DNA from: Rhizobium sp. ARZ01
GTDB taxonomy: Bacteria > Pseudomonadota > Alphaproteobacteria > Rhizobiales > Rhizobiaceae
NCBI RefSeq assembly: GCF_014851675.1
Contig: NZ_JACVAE010000003.1
Location: 1-64,000, forward strand
Length of the DNA: 64,000 bases
Direction of reading: 5' to 3'
Shown: positions 8,818 to 18,741 of the stretch, piece by piece
How the letters are laid out: each line of letters opens with the position of its first letter
Numbering within the stretch: the first letter of the stretch is position 1
Notes under the pieces: generated by a model
The model's input: only the letters and a program-made list of their open reading frames with translations
Database searches by the model: none
Told to the model about the DNA's origin: nothing
Made by a program: the position numbers and the translations under genes

Positions 8818-10860
8818 TCAAAGAATTTGTTCCGCCAGGGAATAAATTACACGCTGTTGATCCGAGGCAATCCGCGGCCGCCCACTGGCTGTGGCCGTGA
8901 AACGCGCTTCGACGAGCCTGCGCCTGCCCTCGATCTCGGGTGCATCGATTGCTTCGGACACCGTGACGGCGGGTTCGTCGGCACCATTGAGGCGCGCGGT
9001 GTGGAGCGCTGCACTGATCGCGCGCTCGCGAGCGAGCGAAAAAGCCGCCTCCTCGTCGACCAGCCGTACGCTTTCACCAGCGCCGCCAACGATGAACACG
9101 CCCTCCTCCGGCGTCGTGACGAAAACGGTAACACTTGCACGCACCTGGCCAACCACGGCGCCGATGGCGTTTGCCACGTCCGCATCGGGCGGGATGACCG
9201 ATTGCGCCCCCAGCATGTCGGCGATCGCAGGATAGTAAACCGGCGCGGAGGCGCCGAGACCGATCAGCGGACGATCGAGATGGACGCGGAACTGGACGAT
9301 CCCATCCGTGCGCCGCAGCGCCCGATCGACCGGCAGCGACTCTGCTGGATCGATCGCACCGGCGCCGTCCTCCGCCAGGCAGGCGCCCATGATGACGTCG
9401 GAGGACTGACGCGTCAGCCGATCGACAATCTTGCCTGCCAGTTCCTCCGCCGAACCGGCGATGGCGCGGCCCGAACCGTCCTTGGCGCGCGCCGCAAGTT
9501 CGAGGCCGAGACGCGCGGCCTCAAGATCCCACTGGTCCTGCCGGCCGAGCACATGCATCGCATCGGAGGGTGTAATGGCGCAGATATGCACAAGTCCGCG
9601 CCCGACAAGCCGATCGAGCGTTGCCTTCTGCAAGGTGTTCGTCAGCAACCCATCCAGCGGCACCGGCACGGCACCGATCCGATCGTAGAGTGCCTGTTCC
9701 TGCGCCTGGAGACCGCTTGCGAAATGATCCGGCACGCCCGTGCGCATGGCAAAGCGTCCATCGTGGCGCCCCATGTGTTGAGCGCGCAATTGGCGTTCGA
9801 GTGTCGCATGCACAACATCGCCATGGACTTTGGCCGCAAGGCTCAATGGCAGGAAACGACGCGGCCCGAGTTCGAGCCGTGCGACAAGGCCGCGATCGTT
9901 GATGCGAACCTCCGAATCGCCGCCGAGCCCGAAGGTGCGCATGGCGACCGCCTCGACCATCGTCCTGTAACCGCCGACGACCGCGCCATCGGCGTCGAGC
10001 CGCGGGCGTCCCTGGTCAAGGACCGCCACGTCGGTTGTCGTACCGCCAATGTCGGAGACGACGGCGTCGTCCAGCCCGCTCAGATGCCGCGCGCCGACAA
10101 GGCTTGCGGCCGGTCCTGACAGGATCGTCTCGATCGGCCTGAGCCGCGCCTCGGCGGCGGATATCAGCGCACCATCGCCACGCACCACCATCATCGGAAC
10201 ATCGATGCCGCGCTGCTCCAGATACCCCTCGCAGGCGCCGATCAGCCGATCGATCATAGAGACAAGCCGGGCATTGAGAAGCGTGGTCAGTGCCCGGCGT
10301 GGCCCGCCGAGTTTGGAGGAGAGTTCATGGCTGCAGGTGACGGGAAGATGCGAGATTTCCCTGATACGGTCGCGCACGCGCTGCTCGTGTGCCGGATTGC
10401 GCACCGCGAAATAGCCGGCAACCGCAAAGGAGGAAACGGAGGCCGCGAGTTCCGGCAGCGCCGCGTCAAGTGCGGACATGTCGAGCGGGTTCTCGTTGCC
10501 GTGGACGTTATGGCCACCCGGCAGGAAGATCACCGGGTCGTTGCCGAGCGCCTCGGCCAACCCGTCGCGCTTCAGGTCGTCTGGCGAGAAGCCAATCATC
10601 ACCAGCCCAGCTCGTCCACCCTGCCCTTCCACGAGCGCATTGGTGGCGAGTGTCGTCGACAGCGACACGAGGCTGATCACCGAAACCGGCGCTTGCGCCT
10701 GCTCCAGCACGGCCTCGACCGCGCCGGAAATGCCGACGGCGAGGTCGTGGCGGGTGGTCAACGCCTTCGCCTTCGCCACGACACCGCTTTCCTCACTGAA
10801 GAGAACGGCGTCCGTGTAGGTTCCGCCGGTGTCGATGCCGAGTAGCAAATGGTCTTTCAC
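8818..10860 (-). CDS. Hydantoinase/oxoprolinase family protein
   Basis: 680-residue member of the HyuA family (N-methylhydantoinase A, 5-oxoprolinase, acetone carboxylase beta type). GIDTGGTYTDAVLF at the N-terminus is the first phosphate-binding loop of the ASKHA-type ATPase fold, and SDIGGTTTDVAVLDQG in the middle is the second. I chose GTG 10860 because GGGAAG precedes it and it places the GIDTGG motif near residue 8 as in relatives; the longer frame to 10962 lacks such support. No hyuB-type partner is adjacent, so the substrate is unknown. An orphan HyuA may act on a cyclic amide such as a hydantoin or oxoproline. Confidence 0.85.
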   Translation of the reverse strand: MKDHLLLGIDTGGTYTDAVLFSEESGVVAKAKALTTRHDLAVGISGAVEAVLEQAQAPVSVISLVSLSTTLATNALVEGQGGRAGLVMIGFSPDDLKRDGLAEALGNDPVIFLPGGHNVHGNENPLDMSALDAALPELAASVSSFAVAGYFAVRNPAHEQRVRDRIREISHLPVTCSHELSSKLGGPRRALTTLLNARLVSMIDRLIGACEGYLEQRGIDVPMMVVRGDGALISAAEARLRPIETILSGPAASLVGARHLSGLDDAVVSDIGGTTTDVAVLDQGRPRLDADGAVVGGYRTMVEAVAMRTFGLGGDSEVRINDRGLVARLELGPRRFLPLSLAAKVHGDVVHATLERQLRAQHMGRHDGRFAMRTGVPDHFASGLQAQEQALYDRIGAVPVPLDGLLTNTLQKATLDRLVGRGLVHICAITPSDAMHVLGRQDQWDLEAARLGLELAARAKDGSGRAIAGSAEELAGKIVDRLTRQSSDVIMGACLAEDGAGAIDPAESLPVDRALRRTDGIVQFRVHLDRPLIGLGASAPVYYPAIADMLGAQSVIPPDADVANAIGAVVGQVRASVTVFVTTPEEGVFIVGGAGESVRLVDEEAAFSLARERAISAALHTARLNGADEPAVTVSEAIDAPEIEGRRRLVEARFTATASGRPRIASDQQRVIYSLAEQIL

Positions 10861-11019
10861 GTCAGGTCTTCCCAGAAATGCTGCGCCTCGATTGGGGCCA
10901 ACGAGGTGGTCCACGGTGATATTGCATCTTATGGGGGATTGCCACAGCCTCACACACGACATGAAGCGCCGAGAGAAGCGACCGAGTATAAGACTTCAAA
11001 CTGGTAAATCGCAGGGTGA

Positions 11020-12435
11020 TCAGGAGATCGAAGAAGCGCGCGAACGGACCATCACGCGCATGGGCAACCCGTTCGCCGGCTGTGTCGTCAGTCGTTGCAC
11101 CGGCCACGGGCGCGTATCGCCGGTCACGTCAAAACGGTACTGGTGCATCATGACGGCCAGCGCGATCACCGCCTCCTGCAAGGCAAATGTCGCGCCGATG
11201 CAGACCCGCGGACCTGCGCCGAACGGCAGGTACTGGAAGCGGTCAATGCGCTCTCGATTCTCCGGAAGGAAGCGCTCGGGCATGAAGGCCCGCGGCTTTT
11301 CCCAATAGAGTTCGTGCCTGTGCAGCGTCCAGGGCATGATGAGCACGGTGATCCCGGCAGGAATATCGACCACCTCCCCTGTCGGGCTGGTCCATCGATC
11401 GGTCGCAATCGCCGCGCGGTTGATCGAAGGTGCGGGCGGGTAAAGCCGCATCCCCTCCTCGAAGGCTGCGCGCGTGTAAGGCAAAAGGTCCAGCCATTCG
11501 ACAGGATCGGCACCGGAACCGATAACTCGGTCGATTTCGCTCTCCATCGCCTGCCGGATATGTGGCACGTTCGCTACGCAATAGAGCGTCCAGGCCAGGG
11601 CGCGCGCCGTCGTCTCATGACCGGCGCCGATGAAGGTCAGGATATTGTCCTCGATTTCCCCGTCGGTCAGCCCATCCGGGCCGGCCTGCTGCAGCAACAG
11701 GGTCAAGAAATCGGCTGGCACCGCATCAGGGTCGGTCTTCATGCGCTCCAAGCGCTTGTCCATCGTCCGGTGAACGATGGCGCGAAACTTCTCGAGCACC
11801 TTCTTTCCACCGATCCGCGTCAGCCTCGGCACCCAGCAGGGCGCCTTGAGAAGATCCATCGGATCGACCCGGCCCATGCGGTGCAGGAGTGCGTTGACGT
11901 CGTCGGCGAAGTTGCCTGTCGAAGACGCGATGTCGCCGGAAAAGAGTGTGTCTGAGAGGATGGCAAAGGTAAGCTCGGTCATGTCGACCGCAATGTCGAA
12001 TACTGCCCCCTTGCCTTCCGCCGTATCATATTTCGCCGCGTAGAGTTCGGATTGCCGCAGCATCTGACCGGCGAAGCCCTTCGCATGGCGGGGCGTGAAG
12101 ATCGGAGCGACAGCCTTACGTGAGCGCTTCCAGATCGCTCCTTCGGCCGTCAGCAGGCCGTCACGCAGGATCGGCCGAAGGACCAGTTGGCGCACATCGG
12201 CCATGCGGTAGTTCTGGGCGTTGTCCACCAGGATATGCTTGATCAAGCCAGGATCGTTGACGATCAGCGTGTGCTCGCGAAAGAAGCGCGTTTCGATCCA
12301 CGGGAGCGTATAGGACGGCACGCCCCACAATTCGAGCGGATTGCGCAGGATCGTGCGAATGATCTCAAGCCGCGACGGCGGCACCGTTCGCGGCTCCGGT
12401 GCCGGCGGCTCGAAGGGCTCGGGGCGCATGTCCAT
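11020..12435 (-). CDS. Cytochrome P450
   Basis: 471-residue soluble P450 from ATG 12435, which has GAGG seven bases upstream (ATG 12450 is weaker). It shows the I-helix oxygen-activation motif AGHETT, the K-helix ExxR in EGMRLYP, the PERF meander (MPERFLPENR) and the heme ligand loop FGAGPRVCIG with the proximal Cys. No transmembrane anchor is present. No ferredoxin or ferredoxin reductase is adjacent, so redox partners must come from elsewhere. The substrate is unknown; the sequence style suggests the fatty-acid or terpene hydroxylase-like bacterial group, but this is only an impression. Confidence 0.93.
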   Translation of the reverse strand: MDMRPEPFEPPAPEPRTVPPSRLEIIRTILRNPLELWGVPSYTLPWIETRFFREHTLIVNDPGLIKHILVDNAQNYRMADVRQLVLRPILRDGLLTAEGAIWKRSRKAVAPIFTPRHAKGFAGQMLRQSELYAAKYDTAEGKGAVFDIAVDMTELTFAILSDTLFSGDIASSTGNFADDVNALLHRMGRVDPMDLLKAPCWVPRLTRIGGKKVLEKFRAIVHRTMDKRLERMKTDPDAVPADFLTLLLQQAGPDGLTDGEIEDNILTFIGAGHETTARALAWTLYCVANVPHIRQAMESEIDRVIGSGADPVEWLDLLPYTRAAFEEGMRLYPPAPSINRAAIATDRWTSPTGEVVDIPAGITVLIMPWTLHRHELYWEKPRAFMPERFLPENRERIDRFQYLPFGAGPRVCIGATFALQEAVIALAVMMHQYRFDVTGDTRPWPVQRLTTQPANGLPMRVMVRSRASSIS

Positions 12436-12508
12436 CGCCAAACCTCGCATATCTTGCGTTCACCGCAGGTCGCGACGCGACCAATGCAGCCACACAAGGC
12501 ACTGAAGT

Positions 12509-13456
12509 TTAGAGCAGGCCCCGCAGTTCGGCCAGCTTGTCGTTCACGAGCCAGCCGTAATAGTTCTCCTCCGGCCAGTTCGCCGAACCCTCTGCCCGGC
12601 GGCGGGCGAAGTCAGCGGCGCGTGCGTCGGGATTGCCGACGTTGTAGAGTGTCGCGGTGATGCCCGGGTTCTCGGAGATATCGACGCTGGCAATCTTCTT
12701 GTAGGCGTCGATCGAGTGCCGTAGCGAGGCGGCCATGTACGCCAACGAGATATCCGGATCCATGATCGCCTTGTAGACGCCCGCCGCATCTTTCTCGTCG
12801 AGGCGCTCATAGCCCGAGACGCGGGCAACCGTATCCGTCAGCATCAACGCGGTCAGCGGATTGATCTGGCCGAGCCCGAAGGTCTGGCCAGCATAGAAGG
12901 GCTGAAAGAAAACCGCGCTGAAGCGGTTGTTCGGATAGGCAATGCCGCCGACAGTCTTGCCCTTGAATTCCTGGTTCCAGACCGACTCCCGGCAGGACCA
13001 GAGCGCATAGGAGCCCTTCCTTCCTGCACAGGCGGAAAATTCCGGACGATCGACAAACTCGTCGACGCGCACGCCGTCATGGGCGAAGCGGAAACTGTCC
13101 CCGGCATAGGAGGCGGCCTTGATGTAGTAGCTCTGCAGCCTGTCGTAGGCATCGACGTTGTAGGTGTGCTCGCCGACGATGGCACCGACCATGTGAATCG
13201 GTGCGATACCGTATTGCGACGCGATCGATTTGATCTTGCCAGTCAACTCCCGGTCGCTCGCGAGCAGATCACGCACCTTATCGTACTTGGTGTCGAAGCT
13301 CGTCTTTCCCGCCTTGGTGCGTCGGACGGAAGCCCCAGGCACCGCAGGCTGTTCAACATGACGATTGCCGGGAGGGACGACATCCATGCCCTTGGCGGCG
13401 GACATGCCGCCAAGCATGGCAGTGGCCATGACGAACACAGTCAGCAGATGTCGCAC
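12509..13456 (-). CDS. DUF1402 exported protein
   Basis: 315 residues with an N-terminal signal peptide (LLTVFVMATAMLGGMSA), so periplasmic or secreted. I recognise the alphaproteobacterial DUF1402 family, of unknown function. The segment AGQTFGLGQINPLTALMLTD resembles the glycan-binding loop of lysozyme-like transglycosylases, and IVGEHTYNVDAYD places a glutamate upstream of it. A peptidoglycan-related role is therefore an attractive but unproven guess. The gene stands alone between P450 and hslU on the same strand, with about 200 bp upstream of its start. Confidence 0.82.
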   Translation of the reverse strand: MRHLLTVFVMATAMLGGMSAAKGMDVVPPGNRHVEQPAVPGASVRRTKAGKTSFDTKYDKVRDLLASDRELTGKIKSIASQYGIAPIHMVGAIVGEHTYNVDAYDRLQSYYIKAASYAGDSFRFAHDGVRVDEFVDRPEFSACAGRKGSYALWSCRESVWNQEFKGKTVGGIAYPNNRFSAVFFQPFYAGQTFGLGQINPLTALMLTDTVARVSGYERLDEKDAAGVYKAIMDPDISLAYMAASLRHSIDAYKKIASVDISENPGITATLYNVGNPDARAADFARRRAEGSANWPEENYYGWLVNDKLAELRGLL

Positions 13457-13560
13457 GTTAAGGTCTCTCCGATATCGGATTGGTGTCCAGCCTAGCTTTG
13501 ATGCAATTTTTTGCAGGCCCCATGCCGCGAAATCATGTCGGAAAGATGCCGCAAACCCAT

Positions 13561-13578
13561 AAAAAACGCGCCGCGTTT
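13561..13578 (-). terminator. Candidate terminator of hslU
   Basis: On the minus strand AAACGC, a three-base GGC loop and GCGTTT are followed by three further T. It lies about 80 bp past the hslU stop. The stem is short, so support is moderate. Confidence 0.4.
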
Positions 13579-13657
13579 CTAGGATGAAGCGCAGCGCGTG
13601 TCGAGGCTATGGCAATCAATTTCGCGGCATGGGCGCGGACGCCCCACACAATATCGC

Positions 13658-14965
13658 CTAGAGGATGTAACGGGACAGGTCGGTGTTCGACGCGAGCGTC
13701 CCGACGTGTTTGCGCACGTACTCGGCATCAATCACGATGCTGTTGCCCGCCTTGTCCGGGGCCTCGAACGAGATTTCATCGAGCACCCGCTCCATTACGG
13801 TTTGCAACCGCCGCGCACCGATGTTCTCGACACTGGTATTGAGTTGGACCGCGACCTCGGCCAGCGCATCGATCGCATCCTCGGTGAAGTCGAGCGTTAC
13901 CTGCTCAGTCTCCATCAGCGCCTTGTACTGGCGGATGAGACTCGCCTCCGTCTCCGTCAGGATGCGACGGAAGTCCTCCTTGGTCAGCGCCCTCAATTCA
14001 ACGCGGATCGGCAGGCGACCCTGCAATTCCGGTAGGAGATCGGACGGTTTGGAAACATGGAAGGCGCCGGAGGCGATGAAAAGGATGTGGTCGGTTTTCA
14101 CCGGCCCGTATTTCGTCGCAACCGTCGTGCCTTCGACGAGCGGCAGCAAGTCGCGCTGCACGCCTTCGCGCGACACGCCGGCACCGATGCCGCCCTCGCG
14201 GGCAGCAATCTTGTCGATCTCGTCGAGAAAGACGATGCCGTCGTTCTCGACCGCCTGCACCGCTTCACGCTGGATCAGCTCGTTGTCGATCAATTTGTCC
14301 GATTCATCGGCAATCAGCACCTTGTAGGAGTCCTTGACCGTTGTCTTGACCTTCTTTGTACGACCACCGAGCGCCTTGCCGAACATTTCGGACAGGTTGA
14401 GCACACCCACATTGGCGCCCGGCATGCCGGGGATCTCGAAGCCGGGCATGCCTGACCCGGTGTCGGCGACGTCGATTTCGATTTCCTTGTCGTCCAGTTC
14501 GTTGTTGCGTAACTTCTTGCGAAAAGAATCGCGGGTGGCGGGCGACGCGGTCGCCCCGACCAGTGCATCGAGCACCCGCTCTTCGGCATTCGCGTGCGCC
14601 TTGGCAACCACTTCGGCGCGCTTCTTCTCGCGCACCAGACCGATGCCGACCTCCACGAGGTCGCGCACAATCTGCTCAACGTCGCGGCCGACATAACCCA
14701 CTTCGGTGAACTTGGTCGCCTCGACCTTGACGAAAGGTGCACCCGCCAACTTGGCTAGGCGCCGGGAGATCTCTGTCTTGCCGACGCCCGTCGGGCCGAT
14801 CATCAGGATGTTCTTCGGCATGACCTCGTCGCGAAGGTCGGCATCCAGCTGGTGACGGCGCCAACGGTTGCGCAGCGCGATCGCCACGGCGCGCTTGGCG
14901 TCCTTCTGGCCGATAATGTAGCGGTCCAGTTCGGAGACGATTTCGCGGGGGGAAAAATTGCTCAT
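13658..14965 (-). CDS. hslU: HslU ATPase subunit of HslVU protease
   Basis: AAA+ unfoldase that feeds substrates to the HslV peptidase. From ATG 14965 it is 435 residues, typical for rhizobia, and starts [10 protein letters not shown]; the frame continues seven codons upstream without benefit. It has Walker [10 protein letters not shown], the pore loop [12 protein letters not shown], the I-domain insertion (about 110-235), Walker [11 protein letters not shown] and the sensor II region [13 protein letters not shown], ending in DLSRYIL, the tail that inserts into HslV. It is last in hslV-GNAT-hslU; the GNAT stop lies one base from its start, so translation is probably coupled. Confidence 0.97.
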   Translation of the reverse strand: MSNFSPREIVSELDRYIIGQKDAKRAVAIALRNRWRRHQLDADLRDEVMPKNILMIGPTGVGKTEISRRLAKLAGAPFVKVEATKFTEVGYVGRDVEQIVRDLVEVGIGLVREKKRAEVVAKAHANAEERVLDALVGATASPATRDSFRKKLRNNELDDKEIEIDVADTGSGMPGFEIPGMPGANVGVLNLSEMFGKALGGRTKKVKTTVKDSYKVLIADESDKLIDNELIQREAVQAVENDGIVFLDEIDKIAAREGGIGAGVSREGVQRDLLPLVEGTTVATKYGPVKTDHILFIASGAFHVSKPSDLLPELQGRLPIRVELRALTKEDFRRILTETEASLIRQYKALMETEQVTLDFTEDAIDALAEVAVQLNTSVENIGARRLQTVMERVLDEISFEAPDKAGNSIVIDAEYVRKHVGTLASNTDLSRYIL

Positions 14966-14966
14966 C

Positions 14967-15458
14967 TCACTCTCGCTCTTGGGCACGATCCCGGGCCATC
15001 ATCAGCGTCGGGCCGTCCTCTGTCTGTCGTTGATCAAAAACGCGGAAACCCGCCTTCCCATAGGCCCGGATCGCCGGTGTATTGTCGGGGTGCGGATCAA
15101 TGATGACCCGCTCAATCCCCTGTTCGAAAAGCCCTGCGACGAAGGCTTCTATCATTCTCGGACCAAGGCCCTTGCCGATGAGCGAAGCCACGCCGATGAA
15201 CTGATCGATGCCGACGGTGCCGGCCGGCTGATCTGTGTTTGGATGCTCCGGTCCATCGACCACATAGCTCTGGATATAGCCGATCGGCTGGCCATCAAGG
15301 AGAACCAGATAGGGCCGCACGAGCGGATTGTCGAAATGGCCGCGGATCTCGGCCATTTCGGCCTCCGGCTCACCCCACCAACGACGCACATGCGGTTCAG
15401 CCAGCCAGTCTCCGAGAAGCGGAAGGTCCGCCTCGGTCACCGGCCGAAAACTGAACAT
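14967..15458 (-). CDS. GNAT acetyltransferase, AAC(6')-like
   Basis: 163-residue acetyltransferase sitting between hslV and hslU. Residue pattern and motifs ([59 protein letters not shown]) closely follow those of aminoglycoside 6'-N-acetyltransferases such as AAC(6')-Ib. That group also includes many chromosomal proteins of unknown substrate. ATG 15458 follows the hslV stop directly (TGAAATG); ATG 15473 would overlap hslV by 14 bp and is possible. Whether it acetylates a drug, a lysine-bearing metabolite or a protein cannot be told. Its position suggests coexpression with the heat-shock protease. Confidence 0.87.
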   Translation of the reverse strand: MFSFRPVTEADLPLLGDWLAEPHVRRWWGEPEAEMAEIRGHFDNPLVRPYLVLLDGQPIGYIQSYVVDGPEHPNTDQPAGTVGIDQFIGVASLIGKGLGPRMIEAFVAGLFEQGIERVIIDPHPDNTPAIRAYGKAGFRVFDQRQTEDGPTLMMARDRAQERE

Positions 15459-15459
15459 T

Positions 15460-16020
15460 TCAGCGCTCGGCATCCAGCGTCTCGACCACGATATTGTGGT
15501 TCGTATAGACGCAGATGTCGCCAGCGATCTGCATGGCGCGGCGAGCGATCTCTTCCGCCGACTTGTCAGAATCCATCAACGCGCGGGCCGCGGCATAGGC
15601 ATAGTTTCCACCGGAACCGATCGCCAGCGTGCCATGTTCCGGCTCGAGCACGTCGCCGTTGCCGGTGATCGCCAACGTGATCGTCTTGTCGGCGACCAGC
15701 ATCATCGCTTCCAGATTGCGCAGGTACTTGTTCGTCCGCCAGTCCTTGGCAAGCTCGACGGCGGCGCGCATCAACTGGTCCGGATACTGCTCCAGCTTTT
15801 CTTCGAGGCGCTCAAGCAACGTAAAGGCATCGGCCGTCGCGCCTGCGAAACCGGCGATCACGTCGCCTTTGCCGAGCCGACGCACCTTGCGCGCATTGCC
15901 CTTCATCACCGTCTGGCCGAGGCTCACCTGGCCGTCACCAGCCATCACCACCTTACCGTCCTTGCGAACCGTTATGATGGTCGTGGCATGCATCGTTCCA
16001 TAGGGATCGTGTTCACTCAT
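15460..16020 (-). CDS. hslV: HslV peptidase subunit of HslVU protease
   Basis: Proteasome beta-like threonine peptidase, 186 residues. The catalytic region [20 protein letters not shown] contains the nucleophile, Thr13, which must become N-terminal. E. coli HslV has only a Met before it, whereas this protein has a 12-residue extension that would need processing; I recall the same extension in other rhizobial Hsl[15 protein letters not shown] and [11 protein letters not shown] are further family signatures. First gene of the hslV-GNAT-hslU unit. A candidate heat-shock minus-10 element lies upstream at 16174-16181. Confidence 0.96.
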   Translation of the reverse strand: MSEHDPYGTMHATTIITVRKDGKVVMAGDGQVSLGQTVMKGNARKVRRLGKGDVIAGFAGATADAFTLLERLEEKLEQYPDQLMRAAVELAKDWRTNKYLRNLEAMMLVADKTITLAITGNGDVLEPEHGTLAIGSGGNYAYAAARALMDSDKSAEEIARRAMQIAGDICVYTNHNIVVETLDAER

Positions 16021-16173
16021 GGATACACCTGAAAATCTTCGAACCCGCCGAAGCCGGGTCCGCGCCGCCCATGATGGGCCGGCCTTCTCGTGTCCTATGT
16101 AGGAGGCAAAACGGCAAATGCAATCGACGGGCGATTGCCGTGCAGGAATACTGGTTTTTTGTGCGTTGCCCTG

Positions 16174-16181
16174 ATATGGGG
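16174..16181 (-). promoter_or_regulatory. Candidate RpoH (heat-shock) minus-10 element for hslV
   Basis: On the minus strand CCCCATAT matches the sigma-32 minus-10 consensus CCCCATNT and lies about 154 bp before the hslV ATG. The expected CTTGAA minus-35 is poor: only GATCGAA about 14 bp further upstream. hslVU is a classic heat-shock operon, which supports the reading. The remaining leader can form GC hairpins (ACCCG/CGGGT, GCCC/GGGC). Confidence 0.35.
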
Positions 16182-16222
16182 ACGACGAAGTTTTCTTCGA
16201 TCATTCAGGGTGCGCAAGTCCG

Positions 16223-16816
16223 ATGAGCCGCAAAGCCAGCATTTCCCGCAAGACGAACGAGACGGCTGTTTCGGTGACGGTCGACATCGACGGCACCGGC
16301 ACGTCGAAGATTTCGACGGGCGTGGGCTTCTTCGACCATATGCTGGACCAGCTTGCACGCCATTCGCTGATCGACATGGAGATCGAGACGAAGGGCGACC
16401 TGCACATCGATGATCACCACACCGTGGAAGACACCGGTATCGCGATCGGCCAGGCGATCGCCAAGGCGCTTGGCGATCGGCGCGGTATCACCCGCTATGC
16501 TTCGCTCGATCTGGCCATGGACGAGACGATGACGCGTGCGGCAGTCGACGTTTCCGGTCGCCCCTTCCTCGTCTGGAACGTCGCCTTCTCGGCCCCGAAG
16601 ATCGGCACCTTCGATACGGAACTGGTGCGGGAGTTCTTCCAGGCGCTGGCGCAGAATGCAGGGATCACACTGCACATCCAGAACATCTACGGCGCAAATA
16701 ACCATCATATCGCCGAGACCTGCTTCAAATCCGTCGCCCGGGTGCTTCGCACGGCAACCGAAATCGATCCCCGCCAGCAAGGCCGCATCCCCTCGACGAA
16801 GGGGTCGCTGGCCTGA
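16223..16816 (+). CDS. hisB: Imidazoleglycerol-phosphate dehydratase
   Basis: Monofunctional HisB, 197 residues, catalysing the sixth step of histidine synthesis (imidazole glycerol phosphate to imidazole acetol phosphate). The manganese-binding signatures [31 protein letters not shown] and [18 protein letters not shown] are all present. First gene of the his cluster here and divergent from hslV. The first two enzymes of the pathway (hisG, hisD) are not in the window. Confidence 0.97.
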   Translation: MSRKASISRKTNETAVSVTVDIDGTGTSKISTGVGFFDHMLDQLARHSLIDMEIETKGDLHIDDHHTVEDTGIAIGQAIAKALGDRRGITRYASLDLAMDETMTRAAVDVSGRPFLVWNVAFSAPKIGTFDTELVREFFQALAQNAGITLHIQNIYGANNHHIAETCFKSVARVLRTATEIDPRQQGRIPSTKGSLA

Positions 16817-16842
16817 CCGGCAGACCGGCAGGACAATCTGAG

Positions 16843-17313
16843 TTGACCGCGTCTTACCTGATCCTGACCCCGCCCGGCGCACCGGCCGCGGCTGAAAACG
16901 CAACCTTCATCCGCGACGGCTTCCGCTGGACCGCATTCTTCTTTCCCGTGCCGTGGCTGCTCGTCCATCGGCTCTGGTTCTGGGGCATCATCGCGCTGGT
17001 GCTCCAGGTTGCGGCATCGATTCTTACCGATTCATCCGAGCTCGCCGCAGCTGGCTTCACACTGGCGCTTGCCGTGTCGCTTTTGACCGCGCTCGAAGGG
17101 CCGCAGGTACTCGCACGGTCCCGCGAGGCGCGCAACTGGACGCTCCGCTCGATCGTATCGGCCCGCGACCTGCAGACGGCAGAGCAGATCTACTACAGCG
17201 CGCACGCGACGCCGGAAAAGCCGGCTTCCGCCCCCACACTGCCCATAGCGGGCACCAACACCAAGGCCGGCTCCCCTCCCGCGCTCGGCCTCCTCGGCTA
17301 TGACGGAGAATGA
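16843..17313 (+). CDS. DUF2628 small membrane protein
   Basis: 156-residue protein of the DUF2628 family. The start appears to be TTG 16843 with AGGA about ten bases upstream. Two hydrophobic segments at about 30-60 and 65-85 predict an inner-membrane protein, and the C-terminal third is low-complexity (Ala, Pro, Thr). It is inserted between hisB and hisH, and its stop overlaps the region holding the hisH ribosome binding site. That suggests cotranscription, though no role in histidine synthesis is known. In rhizobia this gene commonly sits at this place, from memory. Confidence 0.8.
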   Translation: MTASYLILTPPGAPAAAENATFIRDGFRWTAFFFPVPWLLVHRLWFWGIIALVLQVAASILTDSSELAAAGFTLALAVSLLTALEGPQVLARSREARNWTLRSIVSARDLQTAEQIYYSAHATPEKPASAPTLPIAGTNTKAGSPPALGLLGYDGE

Positions 17314-17315
17314 CA

Positions 17316-17966
17316 ATGCGCGTTGCAATCATCGACTACGGTTCGGGCAATCTGCGCTCCGCCACCAAGGCCTTTGAACGCGCCGCACGCGAGGCCGGCA
17401 TCGCAGCCGAGATCGACCTGACGGACAAGCCCGAACGGGTCGCGTCAGCCGATCGCGTCGTCCTCCCAGGCGTCGGCGCCTATGCCGACTGCCGCCGCGG
17501 CCTCGATGCGGTGCCCGGCATGGTGGATGCGCTACGCGAGACGGTCGAAGTGGCGGGCCGCCCGTTCCTCGGCATCTGCGTCGGCATGCAGCTGATGTCT
17601 TCGCGCGGCCTGGAAAAGACCGTGACGCCGGGTCTTGATTGGATCCGCGGCGACGTCGTCCTGATCAAACCGGACAATCCGGAGCTGAAGATTCCACAGA
17701 TCGGCTGGAACACGCTCGAGCAGAAGCGCGAACACCCGCTCTTTGCAGGGATCCGAACGGGCGATGATGGCCTGCACGCCTATTTCGTCCATTCCTACCA
17801 CCTCGCCGCCGAAAATACCGACGACGTGATCGCGACGACAAACTATGGCGGGCCGCTGACGGCCTTCGTCGCCCGCGACAACAAGGCAGGCGCACAGTTC
17901 CATCCGGAGAAGAGCCAGACGCTTGGCCTCGCCCTGATTACCAATTTCCTGCGCTGGAAGCCCTAA
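17316..17966 (+). CDS. hisH: Imidazole glycerol phosphate synthase, glutaminase HisH
   Basis: Class I glutamine amidotransferase, 216 residues, supplying ammonia to HisF. The nucleophile is in GICVGMQLM, and the His-Glu pair of the triad is in FHPEKSQ. ATG 17316 has GGAG seven bases upstream; ATG 17310 is too close to the same GGAG. It is followed 31 bp later by hisA. Confidence 0.97.
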   Translation: MRVAIIDYGSGNLRSATKAFERAAREAGIAAEIDLTDKPERVASADRVVLPGVGAYADCRRGLDAVPGMVDALRETVEVAGRPFLGICVGMQLMSSRGLEKTVTPGLDWIRGDVVLIKPDNPELKIPQIGWNTLEQKREHPLFAGIRTGDDGLHAYFVHSYHLAAENTDDVIATTNYGGPLTAFVARDNKAGAQFHPEKSQTLGLALITNFLRWKP

Positions 17967-17997
17967 GGCTGCCGCGCCGACTGAACGGACGACAAGA

Positions 17998-18741
17998 ATG
18001 ATCCTCTTTCCCGCTATCGACCTCAAGGACGGCCAGTGCGTCCGCCTGAAGCTCGGCGACATGGACCAGGCCACGGTCTACAATCCCGATCCGGCCGCCC
18101 AGGCACGCGCCTTCGAGGAGCAGGGGTTCGAATGGCTGCATGTGGTCGACCTCAACGGCGCGTTTGCCGGCGAGACTGTCAATGGCGCTGCCGTCGACGC
18201 GATCCTGAAGGCAACGAAGAACCCGGTGCAGCTCGGCGGCGGCATCCGCACACTCGACCATATCGAGAACTGGTTGTCGCGCGGTCTCGCCCGCGTCATC
18301 CTCGGCACCGTCGCCGTGCGTGACCCGGCGCTGGTGATCGAGGCCTGCAAGAAATTCCCGGGCAAGGTTGCCGTCGGCATCGACGCCAAGGGCGGCAAGG
18401 TCGCCGTCGAAGGCTGGGCGGAAGCTTCCGAGCTCGGCGTGATTGAGCTTGCCAAGAAATTCGAGGGCGCCGGCGTCGCAGCGATCATCTACACCGACAT
18501 CGACCGCGACGGCATCCTGACAGGTATCAACTGGGCCTCGACGCTGAAACTTGCCGATGCCGTCTCCATCCCCGTCATTGCTTCCGGCGGGCTGGCCTCG
18601 ATCGACGATATCCGCCGAATGCTGGAGCCGAGTGCCGCAAAACTCGAAGGTGCGATCTCCGGCCGCGCGCTTTATGATGGACGGATCGATCCGAAGGAGG
18701 CGCTGGCCCTGATCCGCGCCGCGAAAGGACAAACCGCATGA
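17998..18741 (+). CDS. hisA: ProFAR isomerase HisA
   Basis: 1-(5-phosphoribosyl)-5-[(5-phosphoribosylamino)methylideneamino]imidazole-4-carboxamide isomerase, 247 residues, a beta/alpha barrel. The acid/base aspartates are in FPAIDLKDG (Asp8) and YTDIDRDG; phosphate-binding loops QLGGGIRT and VIASGGLAS are present. It overlaps hisF by four bases (ATGA), implying translational coupling. Confidence 0.97.
   Translation: MILFPAIDLKDGQCVRLKLGDMDQATVYNPDPAAQARAFEEQGFEWLHVVDLNGAFAGETVNGAAVDAILKATKNPVQLGGGIRTLDHIENWLSRGLARVILGTVAVRDPALVIEACKKFPGKVAVGIDAKGGKVAVEGWAEASELGVIELAKKFEGAGVAAIIYTDIDRDGILTGINWASTLKLADAVSIPVIASGGLASIDDIRRMLEPSAAKLEGAISGRALYDGRIDPKEALALIRAAKGQTA

Noticed and set aside
8770..10119. 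449-codon plus-strand open frame opposite the HyuA-type gene
   Set aside because: Antisense shadow with no domain, and inconsistent with the clear HyuA motifs on the minus strand.
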